From assembly GCF_030408835.1 (NCBI RefSeq), contig NZ_CP047357.1, forward strand, positions 1-64,000: a stretch of 64,000 nt of DNA, written 5' to 3'. Every line of letters begins with the position of its first letter. The stretch's first letter is position 1. The position numbers were made by a program, and so were the translations under genes. Of this stretch, positions 28,797-36,449 are shown piece after piece. The DNA is from Corynebacterium freneyi. Its GTDB lineage: Bacteria > Actinomycetota > Actinomycetes > Mycobacteriales > Mycobacteriaceae. Below the pieces are notes generated by a model. It was not told the DNA's origin. It saw only the letters and a program-made list of their open reading frames with translations, and did not search any database.

Positions 28797-30005
28797 TTAA
28801 CGGATACGGACTTCGATGACGGAATGGCCCATCGAGATCACGTCGCCGTCGGCGAGCAGCCAGTTGTCGATCGGTGAATCGTTGACCATCGTGCCATTGG
28901 TCGAGTGCAGGTCCACCAGGACGGCGTCGCGGCCGTCCCAGGTGATCTCCGCGTGCTGCCGGGATACGCCGGTGTCGGGCAGGCGGAAGTCGGAGATGGT
29001 GCCGCGGCCGATGATGTTCGATCCGGGCTTGACCTCGAAGGTGCGGTTGGATCCGTCCTGCAGCAGCAGGGTCACGGTGAGCTGCTCCTGTTCCGGCGAG
29101 GCGGGACCCGGCGGGACCTGGACGGGTTGGTCGTAGGGGGAGTGGGCGTTGCTTTGCGACGCCCCGACGTCGGCACGGGAGTCGGCCGCACGGTCGTCGG
29201 CGTAGTCCCGGTCGGCGTATCCGGAGTCGCGGTAATCGTCGGGGGCACCGGGGTTTCCGTACATGCCCGGCTGGCCGGAATCGACCTGCCCGGAGCCGAA
29301 CTTCCCGGGTGCGGGCCGAGCGTCGTCGTCGGGGGCGCGGTAGCGGGATTCGGTTTCGCCCGCGGCGCCTGCGGCGGCGGCTCCGCCCACGGCACCGGCG
29401 GCCCCTGCGGCACCCGCGGCTCCCGACGCACCGGCGTCGAATCCGCCGCCGAACCGGTGTTCACCGTCCTCGTTGCCGTACTCGCCACCGCCGAACCGGT
29501 TCGACGGTTCCTGCGGCGCGGAGGGCGAAGAGGTGGTGCGGGGGTCGTCGTCACGCGAAGAAGGCACTGCATCCGGCGTGACCGGCTGTCCGTCGCCGCC
29601 GATGAAGCCGGACTCGTCGCGGTAGCCCTCCGTGAACTGGCTGGCCGTCTTCAACTGGCCCGTGTGCAGCGAATCGACCTGCTGCACGCGCACCGTCACC
29701 GAGCCGGACATCGCCCACCCGTTGTTGCGGCAGTACCGGGCCATCCGGTCGGCCAACTCCGACGGCAGGTCGGGGCCGCCCGCCGACAGGTTGGCGAAAT
29801 CCTTCGCGCTGACGCCGATGCGGAAGTCGTTCGGGGCCAGATAACGGCCGTCGGCGTCCTGCATCAGGAAATCCTCGATCTCCTGCTTCAGGCACTCCTC
29901 CAGCTCATTGGGCACGACCTTGCCGCCGAAAACGCGGGCGAAGCTGTTGTCCAGCCCGCGCTGCAGCGAGCTGTCGAGCTTCCTGATGCGTCCCAGAAAA
30001 TCCAT
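28797..30005 (-). CDS. fhaA: FHA-domain protein FhaA (DUF3662 + FHA)
   Basis: The first gene of the kinase operon encodes a 402-residue protein. The N-terminal DUF3662 domain (about 1-120) starts MDFLGRIRKLDSSLQRGLDNSF. A long Gly/Ala/Pro/Asp/Tyr-rich disordered linker (about 125-305) and a C-terminal FHA domain (GRGTISDFRLPDTGVSRQHA, STNGTMVND) follow. In mycobacteria FhaA binds the phosphorylated MviN pseudokinase and tempers peptidoglycan synthesis. The open frame continues upstream of 30005, but that part is Arg-rich and non-coding in character. Confidence 0.95.
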   Translation of the reverse strand: MDFLGRIRKLDSSLQRGLDNSFARVFGGKVVPNELEECLKQEIEDFLMQDADGRYLAPNDFRIGVSAKDFANLSAGGPDLPSELADRMARYCRNNGWAMSGSVTVRVQQVDSLHTGQLKTASQFTEGYRDESGFIGGDGQPVTPDAVPSSRDDDPRTTSSPSAPQEPSNRFGGGEYGNEDGEHRFGGGFDAGASGAAGAAGAAGAVGGAAAAGAAGETESRYRAPDDDARPAPGKFGSGQVDSGQPGMYGNPGAPDDYRDSGYADRDYADDRAADSRADVGASQSNAHSPYDQPVQVPPGPASPEQEQLTVTLLLQDGSNRTFEVKPGSNIIGRGTISDFRLPDTGVSRQHAEITWDGRDAVLVDLHSTNGTMVNDSPIDNWLLADGDVISMGHSVIEVRIR

Positions 30006-30133
30006 CTGCGGGTCGTTTCGCCTTCCCCCGGCCAGCCGGGGGCGGGCGCGGGCTATCGGGTGCGGACGCCGCCGGCCGTGACCGCCGTGACGGTTGCGAC
30101 CGCGACGCCCGCGCGTGCGTATGTGCGAGCACC

Positions 30134-30139
30134 AGTATA
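30134..30139 (-). promoter_or_regulatory. Putative promoter of the fhaA-to-pknB operon (-10)
   Basis: TATACT on the minus strand lies about 130 bp upstream of fhaA. The 388-bp gap 30006-30393 otherwise holds no gene. It must also contain the tRNA-Leu promoter, for which TTATTGTAT near 30372-30380 is the best -10 candidate. One plus-strand copy of the dispersed motif is at 30287-30297. Confidence 0.55.
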
Positions 30140-30393
30140 GGGGCGGGGCAGCCCGAGAGAACGGTCGTTTGCTACCACTCGACCTGGGTCGGATGGGGAT
30201 GCGGGGGCTGCTCACGTGCTTTTTCGGCGTGGGCGGGGCGCGCTTCCGGGGGTTGGCGCGTGGCGGATTCGGGTGGGTGCGGGCGTGCTTCACGACGTGG
30301 CGGTCGTATCGGTTCAGGGGCCCAAAAACAGCGTGTGGCCTGCGGGTTTGGTGTCGGTGGGAGTGCTGGTGTTATTGTATTCCTCGTTGCCAC

Positions 30394-30476
30394 GGGCGAG
30401 TGGCGGAATGGCAGACGCGCTGGCTTCAGGTGCCAGTGTCCTTCGGGACGTGGGGGTTCAAGTCCCCCTTCGCCCA
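30394..30476 (+). tRNA. tRNA-Leu (anticodon CAG)
   Basis: Class II cloverleaf with acceptor GGGCGAG (30394-30400), anticodon stem CTGGC/GCCAG around loop TTCAGGT (CAG at 30427-30429), a long variable arm (TGTCCTTCGGGACG) and T loop GTTCAAG. CCA is encoded at 30477-30479. Its position after fhaA is conserved in corynebacteria. Confidence 0.97.
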
Positions 30477-30483
30477 CCACGGG

Positions 30484-30516
30484 AAAACCCCGGATTCGAA
30501 AGAATCCGGGGTTTTT
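30484..30516 (+). terminator. Rho-independent terminator after tRNA-Leu
   Basis: A 13-bp perfect stem, AAACCCCGGATTC / GAATCCGGGGTTT, has a GAAA tetraloop and a T-run to 30516. On the minus strand the A-run gives a second T-tract, so it can also serve the convergent gene ending at 30539. Confidence 0.93.
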
Positions 30517-30538
30517 CGCCGTTTCGGGGCGTTGGTTT

Positions 30539-31132
30539 CTAGCGGTCGTGGCGGGAAACCGCCGCCGTGCGCCCCAGCCCCCGGGTGAACAGCACGCCGT
30601 AGCCGAGGGTGATCGCGGCCATCCCGAGCCCGACCAGCGCGTGGACGATGTCGGCGGGGCGGTCGCCGTTGATCATCAGCATGCCGATGGCGCCGACGGT
30701 CATGCCGAGCACGGCCATGACCACGTGCACTCCGCCGCGGGTGGCGGGGCTGAGCTGGAAGACGAGGAAATGCGCGCCGACGATGAGCGCGATAGTGGGC
30801 TGGATCAGATCCGGGTTCGCGGAGCCCAGCCAGCGCACGGCGGCGAAGATCGCGATGACTTCCACGATGATGGCCGCCACCGTGATCCGCGATGCCCCAC
30901 GCTGCTTTGGGCGGCGATGTGCGTCGTCAAGCACTGCTTCTTCCTTGCTTTGCGACGACCCGCCCCGCCCGCGGCGGCCCCGCAGGAGGGAGACGACGGC
31001 GACAACCGCAGCGGCGAGGGCGAAGGCGATGCCGGGGACTTGCAACAGCGGACGGGGCGATGGCCAGGCCCAACTCGACCACAGCACCGTGAAGACGGCC
31101 ATGATGAGCGTGCCGATGCGAAGCATTCCCAT
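30539..31132 (-). CDS. Multi-pass membrane protein of unknown function
   Basis: The protein is 197 residues with about six hydrophobic segments: two before and four after a charged loop (about 53-82, RGRRGRGG...RRPKQRGASR). No enzyme motif is visible. TAAAGT ends 6 nt before the ATG at 31132, so the transcript is probably leaderless. The charged loop holds two copies of the dispersed motif facing away from each other (30922-30932 minus, 30947-30957 plus). That suggests the loop was acquired with the motif. I do not recognise the family. Confidence 0.75.
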   Translation of the reverse strand: MGMLRIGTLIMAVFTVLWSSWAWPSPRPLLQVPGIAFALAAAVVAVVSLLRGRRGRGGSSQSKEEAVLDDAHRRPKQRGASRITVAAIIVEVIAIFAAVRWLGSANPDLIQPTIALIVGAHFLVFQLSPATRGGVHVVMAVLGMTVGAIGMLMINGDRPADIVHALVGLGMAAITLGYGVLFTRGLGRTAAVSRHDR

Positions 31133-31260
31133 GCCAACACTTTAGGGGAAACGACGTTCAGTGTCGTTGGTGCCCTCGTCGGTGCCGTCGCCGGGGCCGA
31201 CCAGGCGGGCGGTGTCCATGACACCGATTAAACACTGGTCATCGCGGTGAGGCGCCGATG

Positions 31261-31288
31261 TTGTACGGGGCGCGGTCCCGGCTAGTCT
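31261..31288 (+). promoter_or_regulatory. Putative promoter of the squalene/phytoene synthase gene
   Basis: TTGTAC (31261-31266), a 16-bp spacer and TAGTCT (31283-31288) lie 80 bp before the GTG start. Confidence 0.55.
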
Positions 31289-31367
31289 CGGAAGGGAACG
31301 CCGCCGCAAAGAGACGGCGGTGCAGGATTGATCGCGGTGAAGAACCGGTCGTGAGGAAGGACGTGCG

Positions 31368-32273
31368 GTGAAGGGCAAGCGCGGCGGCGTCGGCAAGCGC
31401 TTCATTCCGACGTACGACCGGATGGCGCGCAAGGCCACCTCGACGGTCATCGACACGTATTCGTCGTCGTTTTCCCTGGCCACCCGACTGCTGGGCAAGC
31501 GCGAACGGCAGGACATCCGCAACCTGTACGCCATGGTGCGCATCGCCGACGAGATCGTCGACGGCACCGCGGCGGAAGCCGGCTGCACCGACGAGCAGGT
31601 CCGCGAGCTGCTCGACCACTATGAGGAACTGGTGCTCGGCGCGCCCGCCATGCCCTTCCACCCCGATCCGGTGCTCCACGCCTACGCGGGCACGGTGCGG
31701 CGTTGCGGCATCGAAGACGAGCACGTCCGCGCGTTCTTCCGGTCGATGCGCCGCGATCTGACCGAGACGACGTACGACCACGACGCCCTCGACGAGTACG
31801 TCTACGGGTCCGCCGAGGTCATCGGCCTGATGTGTTTGTCCATTTTCCTCGCCGACCACCCCGTCGACGACGCAGACCGGGAAACGATGGCCGCCGGGGC
31901 CCGCAGTCTCGGGGCGGCGTTCCAGAAGATCAACTTCCTCCGCGACCTCGCCGAGGACACGGGCGAGTTGGGCCGAACGTACTTCGACGAGCTCGACGGC
32001 CATGCGCTGACGGAGCCGATCAAGAACAAGCTCCTCGACGACATCGACGCCGACGTCGCCGACGCGCGCGTGGCCATCCCGTTGCTGCCGGGTGCCGCCC
32101 GCGGTGCGGTGCTGGCGGCGACGAACCTGTTCACCGAGTTGTCGAAGAAGCTTCGCGAGACCCCGGCGGAGCGGATCGCCGTCACCCGCATCCGCGTCGG
32201 CTCGCCGAAGAAGGCGTTGATCGTCGGGCGTGCGGCCGTCACCGCCGCGCGGACGGGCCGCGCCGGATTCTGA
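31368..32273 (+). CDS. Squalene/phytoene synthase family protein
   Basis: These enzymes condense two prenyl diphosphates head to head (phytoene from two GGPP, or squalene from two FPP). The 301-residue protein starts at GTG 31368 behind a GGAAGGAC site. It has both Asp-rich motifs, YAMVRIADEIVDG near residue 55 and NFLRDLAEDTGELGRTYF near 180. No desaturase, cyclase or prenyl synthase gene is nearby, so the gene is an orphan here and the product (carotenoid, squalene or other) cannot be settled. The C-terminus is basic. Confidence 0.87.
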   Translation: MKGKRGGVGKRFIPTYDRMARKATSTVIDTYSSSFSLATRLLGKRERQDIRNLYAMVRIADEIVDGTAAEAGCTDEQVRELLDHYEELVLGAPAMPFHPDPVLHAYAGTVRRCGIEDEHVRAFFRSMRRDLTETTYDHDALDEYVYGSAEVIGLMCLSIFLADHPVDDADRETMAAGARSLGAAFQKINFLRDLAEDTGELGRTYFDELDGHALTEPIKNKLLDDIDADVADARVAIPLLPGAARGAVLAATNLFTELSKKLRETPAERIAVTRIRVGSPKKALIVGRAAVTAARTGRAGF

Positions 32274-32280
32274 CGGCGGC

Positions 32281-32781
32281 TCAGTCGATTTCGTCCCGCA
32301 GCCATGCCGCGAGCACCAGGGCGTGGTTGTGGTCGCGGTCCTTTGCCGCGTACGCCAGGTACAGGGGCTTTGCGACGGTCGCATCCGCCGCGGCGGCCAG
32401 GAGCTCCGCGAGTTCATCGTCGTCGGAGTCATCGTCGTCGGAGGAACGGTCGCCGGCGTCGGAATCCGGGCGATTGATCGCGGCCGCCCGTTCATCGAGC
32501 TCATGGCGGTAGCGGTCGGCGAACTCGTCGAACCGGTCCGGATCATGGCCGAACCATTTTCGCAGGTCGGGGGAGGGGGCGACCTCCTTGAACCAGTCGT
32601 CCAGGTCAACCGAGTCCTTGGCCACTCCGCGCGGCCACAGGCGGTCGACGAGGATCGTCCGGCCATCTCCGGCGGTCACGTCACCGGATCGCAGATCGTG
32701 GATCTTGACCACCCGGATCGGGCCGTCGCCGGTCGTGTCGCCGGAGTCCCCCGCGGGCTTCGCGTTCGTCGAATCTGACAT
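32281..32781 (-). CDS. DUF488 family protein
   Basis: A 166-residue cytoplasmic protein has the DUF488 features VVKIHDLR near the N-terminus, ILVDRLWPRGVAKDSVDLDDW and W-F-GHDP-RFDEFADRY. The family has no established reaction. TAGGGT ends 6 nt before the ATG, which suggests leaderless transcription. An acidic Asp/Ser stretch (about residues 113-128) looks like a low-complexity insertion. It is convergent with the synthase gene, 7 bp apart. Confidence 0.85.
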   Translation of the reverse strand: MSDSTNAKPAGDSGDTTGDGPIRVVKIHDLRSGDVTAGDGRTILVDRLWPRGVAKDSVDLDDWFKEVAPSPDLRKWFGHDPDRFDEFADRYRHELDERAAAINRPDSDAGDRSSDDDDSDDDELAELLAAAADATVAKPLYLAYAAKDRDHNHALVLAAWLRDEID

Positions 32782-32994
32782 GACACGACCCTATGCGAGG
32801 AGGCGGGCGTCGTTAAGCGAAGGATCCGGATGCCGGATCATGCCGTCGGCGCAGGCGAACGACGAATCGTCCCTGCCGCCGATCCCGATCCGGTGTTACC
32901 ATTTTGTAGGCAAATGGAGGGCTCGGCGTGACAGTGGCCGCCGTCGTCGGCCGAGACGGTGGGCGGGAGCCGACCCCGGGAATGGAGGAGCGCC

Positions 32995-33330
32995 ATGCAG
33001 TATCTCCTGAGCGTCCACGGGCGACGGGACATCAACCCCTACGACTCGGACGAGGACATGCACGCCGCGTTCGAACGCGTCGGCGTGTTCAACCAGTCCC
33101 TCCAGGACCGCGGCCACTGGGTGCTCGCCGGGGGCCTTGTGCCGCCGGAGGACGCCAGGACCATCCTGCCCGACGGCTCCGTGGTCGACGGCCCGTACCT
33201 CGACGCAGACACCTTCCCCAGCGGCTTTTGGATCATCGAGGCCGACGGTGACGAAACCGCCCTCAACCTGGCCACCGAAGCCGCCGAAGCCTGCGCCAAC
33301 ACCGTGGAAATCCGCGCCCTGGCCGAGTGA
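32995..33330 (+). CDS. YCII-related (DGPF-type) small protein
   Basis: This 111-residue protein of the YCII superfamily begins MQYLLSVHG. It has the GHWVLAGGL and SVVDGPYLDADTFPSGFWIIEA segments typical of the DGPF subgroup, which often pair with sigma factors. No sigma factor is adjacent here. A GGAGG site precedes the ATG at 32995, which supports this start over an in-frame ATG 36 nt upstream. Biochemical role is unknown. Confidence 0.85.
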   Translation: MQYLLSVHGRRDINPYDSDEDMHAAFERVGVFNQSLQDRGHWVLAGGLVPPEDARTILPDGSVVDGPYLDADTFPSGFWIIEADGDETALNLATEAAEACANTVEIRALAE

Positions 33331-33361
33331 CGCGCCGCCGTTTGCGCCTACCGTGGGGGCC

Positions 33362-33955
33362 ATGACCCCGGACTTCATTCAGGAATTGCGCAGGCACGTC
33401 GGCCATGCGGAGCTGTGGCTCATCGGCGTGACCGTCATCGTCGTGCGCGGTGAAGCCGGTGCGGAGGAGGTGCTGCTGGTCAAGCGTGCCGACGACGGCC
33501 GGTGGACGCCCGTCACCGGAATCGTCGAGCCCGGCGAGGAACCCGACGTCGCCGGTGTGCGCGAAGCGCTGGAGGAAACCTCCGTCGCCGTGGAGATCGA
33601 GTCGCTGCTGGCCGTGCAGGTCACCCGCAAAATCGAGTACCCCAACGGCGACCGGGCGCAGTACCTCGACCACGCCTTCCTCGCGCGGGTCGCGGAGGAG
33701 GAGGTGGCGGCGCGGGACGATGTCGGCGCGGACGATGATTCCGGCGCCGACGAGCCCCGGCCCGCCGACGGGGAGAACACCGCGGCCGAGTGGGTGCCGC
33801 TGGCCGACGTGCCGCCGATGGGCCCTCGTTTCGACCGCACCGTCGAGCTGGCCATCCGGGCCCGACGCGACGGCTCCGGCGGCCCCGGTCACTCCGACGG
33901 TGCCGTCGAGTCCGGCCGCGCGATCCTCTTCGGCGCGGAGGAACGCCGCCGATGA
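33362..33955 (+). CDS. NUDIX hydrolase
   Basis: The 197-residue protein from ATG 33362 (MTPDFIQELRRHVGH) has a NUDIX box beginning GIVEPGEEPDVAGVREALEE and continuing to the ET. The core differs slightly from GX5EX7REUXEEXGU because EETSV replaces EEXGU. The C-terminal half has an acidic Asp/Glu insertion (about 120-140). TACCGT ends 7 nt before the ATG, suggesting leaderless transcription. Substrate unknown; typical members hydrolyse nucleoside diphosphate derivatives. The stop codon region overlaps the remains of a mug gene. Confidence 0.88.
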   Translation: MTPDFIQELRRHVGHAELWLIGVTVIVVRGEAGAEEVLLVKRADDGRWTPVTGIVEPGEEPDVAGVREALEETSVAVEIESLLAVQVTRKIEYPNGDRAQYLDHAFLARVAEEEVAARDDVGADDDSGADEPRPADGENTAAEWVPLADVPPMGPRFDRTVELAIRARRDGSGGPGHSDGAVESGRAILFGAEERRR

Positions 33956-34273
33956 GCGCGGGCGACGGCGCGGGCCGGTGAACTCGGCGCCGACGAGATC
34001 CGCGACGGCGGTCGAATCCTCGAGGACAAGGTCGCCCGGCAGCGGCGGCGGCGCGGCGGCCCGGAGATCGTCATGGTCGCCGGCATCGGGGCATTCCGCA
34101 CGGCGTTCGGGGCGACCGGGCCGGATGGCCGGAAGGTGTGCGTCGGCAAGCAGCAACGCGAAATCGGAGGCGCGGAAACCTGGGTGGTGCCCAACCCGAG
34201 CGGGCTCAACGCTCACGAAACGGTCGACTCGCTGGCGCGGGCCTACCGCGAAGTGTGGGAGCGGCTGGGCTGA
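33956..34273 (+). pseudogene. mug: 5'-truncated mismatch-specific uracil-DNA glycosylase (Mug/TDG family)
   Basis: Reading the frame ending at 34273 back to the in-frame TGA at 33953-33955 gives ARATARAGELGADEIRDGG and, later, VMVAGIGAFRTAFG and VVPNPSGLNAH. These are the middle and C-terminal parts of Mug-family G:T/U mismatch glycosylases. The N-terminal half with the catalytic GINP-type motif is missing, and the sequence abuts the NUDIX stop. So a deletion seems to have fused the NUDIX 3' end to the mug 3' half. A short product from ATG 34073 (66 residues) could be made but would lack the active site. Confidence 0.85.
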
Positions 34274-34300
34274 TCGACGACCCGTCCGCAGCCGGCGCCC

Positions 34301-35644
34301 CTACCGGCGACCCTCGGGCGCGAGCTTCAGACCGGCCTCGGCGGCCCGGGCGACCGGCGCCATCGACGCCACGCACACCACCGCACCGAAGAGCAGACAC
34401 AGGATGATGCCCGCGACGTCGCCCAACCCGGTGATCCGGCCGACCAGCGGCGCGACGAGCGACAGAATGAACGGAACGAAGAAACCGATGTACGACAACG
34501 CGTAGAACACGCCGATCATGGCGCCGAGCTCGTCGGGACGGGCGATGGCCTCGACCTCGCGGAGCCCGGCGACCATCATGATGCCGTAGCTCGAACCGAG
34601 GATCAGCGCCGACGGGAACACCAGCGCCGCATTGTCGAGCCACACCGTCGCCGCCGCGGCGAGCATCCCCGCGCAGGCGATGCCCAGCGCCATCACCGAC
34701 AGCGGCAACACGCCCTTCTCCGCGACGCGGGCGGCCGCAGGCTGGATGAGCATGCCCGAGATCATCGCGACACCGGCCAGCACGCCGATGTAGGCGATCT
34801 TCATGTCGATGTCCTGCGCGACGTAAATCGGCAACGTGACGAACGAGACCGTCACCGTGCCGAACACCCACGGCGCCCACGCCGCCACCGCCCACAGGAA
34901 CGTGCCGGTCAGCGCAGTCTTGGGGATCAGCGGGCCGCGCCGGGCGGCCGCGCCGTCGGAGGGGAATTGGGTTTCCGGGGTGGACCACATGATCGGGGTG
35001 GCCGCCGCCAGCACGCACAGGAACACCAGGTAGGGCACCAATTTAGGCTCGGGCGCGAACTGCGCGACCAGGCCGGCGACCAGCGGGCCGCCGCCGAAAC
35101 CCGCCGACACGGCGACGGTTGCGCGTCTGGGGCCGGCGGAGGGCTTGTCGGCGGACAGCTGCTTGATCCACGCCGCCCCGGACGCCATGGCCATGCCCAC
35201 CGACGCACCGACGATGAAACGGCCCGGAAACAGCAGCCATTCCGGGCCGAACGACGCCGACGCGAGGATGACGGTGCCCGTGGCGGATACGAGCATCGCC
35301 GGGCGCAGGACGGCACGGCGGCCGCGGCGGTCGGAGATCGGGCCGAAAATTAGCAGCGCCGGGACCAGGCCGGCGGCGTAGATGCCGAACATCGCCGTCA
35401 CGGAGGACTGGCCGGTGCCGTTGAGTTCGCGGTAGACCTCGAGCATCGGGGCGAAGAGGTTCGCGCCGAAACCGATGGCGAACATCGCCAATGCGACGCG
35501 AAGCCAGTCGCGGTGACCGAATGCGGGGCGCTCGGCGGCGGTGGAGGTCGCCGTCGAGTCCGCAGGGTGAGGGTCGGCCGCGGGTGGCGGGGTGGGTTCG
35601 TCGGGCTCGCCGGGGCTCCCGTGCGTGTTCCGCGTCACAGTCAT
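34301..35644 (-). CDS. MFS transporter
   Basis: A 447-residue, 12-helix major facilitator protein. The N-terminal 45 residues are a hydrophilic Pro/Thr/Ala tail. The first conserved loop reads GPISDRRGRRAVLRP, the MFS motif A. Substrate is unknown; the overall look is of drug or metabolite export. TAGGGT ends 6 nt before the ATG, suggesting a leaderless message. The gene is convergent with the mug relic. Confidence 0.9.
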   Translation of the reverse strand: MTVTRNTHGSPGEPDEPTPPPAADPHPADSTATSTAAERPAFGHRDWLRVALAMFAIGFGANLFAPMLEVYRELNGTGQSSVTAMFGIYAAGLVPALLIFGPISDRRGRRAVLRPAMLVSATGTVILASASFGPEWLLFPGRFIVGASVGMAMASGAAWIKQLSADKPSAGPRRATVAVSAGFGGGPLVAGLVAQFAPEPKLVPYLVFLCVLAAATPIMWSTPETQFPSDGAAARRGPLIPKTALTGTFLWAVAAWAPWVFGTVTVSFVTLPIYVAQDIDMKIAYIGVLAGVAMISGMLIQPAAARVAEKGVLPLSVMALGIACAGMLAAAATVWLDNAALVFPSALILGSSYGIMMVAGLREVEAIARPDELGAMIGVFYALSYIGFFVPFILSLVAPLVGRITGLGDVAGIILCLLFGAVVCVASMAPVARAAEAGLKLAPEGRR

Positions 35645-35771
35645 GCGGCAACCCTACCGATGGAACCCCCGCGGGCGAGCGGCCGTTAACGGCGTTGAGG
35701 GGCAAACCCCCCGAATGGGGCCGGGCGGGCTTTACGACGGCCGGCGCCTCCGACAGCGGCCTTCGTCCCCG

Positions 35772-36449
35772 CTACCGGCCTTCCGAACGCAAATACGCGA
35801 GCACGGCCGAGACCCGGCGGTCGGCACCGTCGTCAAGTGGAAGCTTGGAAAAGATCCCGCCGATGTGCTTGCGCACCGCCGCCTCGGAGACGACGAGCTC
35901 CTCGGCGATCGCGTGATTCGTGCGGCCCTCCGCCATCAGCGACAGAACCTCGCGCTCGCGGGGCGTCAGCGTCGCAATGGGGCCCGACGCCGCCGCACCG
36001 CCGACGAGCGCGCGGACAACCTCCGGATCGATGATCGTCTGGCCGGTCGCCACCTCCGCGACCGCATTGAGGAAGTGACGGATGTGCGCGACACGGTCCT
36101 TGAGCAGATACCCCAAACCGCGGCCGCCGCCCGCCATCAGATCATCGAGGTAGGCCACCGACACGTACTGCGACAGCACGATCATCGGCAGCGTCGGGCG
36201 CTCCCGGCGGATCTGCGCGGCGGCGCGCAGGCCCTCGTCGGAATGATTCGGCGGCATGCGCACGTCCGTGATCACGAGATCCGGGACGGTGGCGCGCACG
36301 GCGGCGACCAGCGCGTCGCCATCGCCGACCGCAGCGACGACCTCATGGCCGCCGCGGCCCAGAACGGCCTCCACCCCCGCGCGCAGCAGGGGCGAATCCT
36401 CGGCGAGGACGATGCGCAGCGGGGAGCGCGCGGGGGTGGCGGCGGTCAT
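35772..36449 (-). CDS. Two-component response regulator, NarL/LuxR type
   Basis: This 225-residue regulator has a receiver domain (about 12-130) with the acidic pair AEDS, the phosphoacceptor Asp in LVITDVRMPP and Lys in YLLKDR. The C-terminal LuxR HTH (about 160-220) contains LTPREREVLSLMAEGRTNHAIAE. It overlaps the sensor-kinase stop by ATGA (36446-36449), so the two are co-translated partners. Target genes are unknown. Similar pairs in corynebacteria control envelope stress or efflux. Confidence 0.94.
   Translation of the reverse strand: MTAATPARSPLRIVLAEDSPLLRAGVEAVLGRGGHEVVAAVGDGDALVAAVRATVPDLVITDVRMPPNHSDEGLRAAAQIRRERPTLPMIVLSQYVSVAYLDDLMAGGGRGLGYLLKDRVAHIRHFLNAVAEVATGQTIIDPEVVRALVGGAAASGPIATLTPREREVLSLMAEGRTNHAIAEELVVSEAAVRKHIGGIFSKLPLDDGADRRVSAVLAYLRSEGR

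Noticed and set aside
35828..35838. Additional motif copy CGTCGTCAAGT in the response regulator
   Set aside because: It matches 10 of 11 bases and lies in conserved coding sequence. A full match at 12343-12353 in gyrA was also not counted because common Val-Val-Lys codons explain it.
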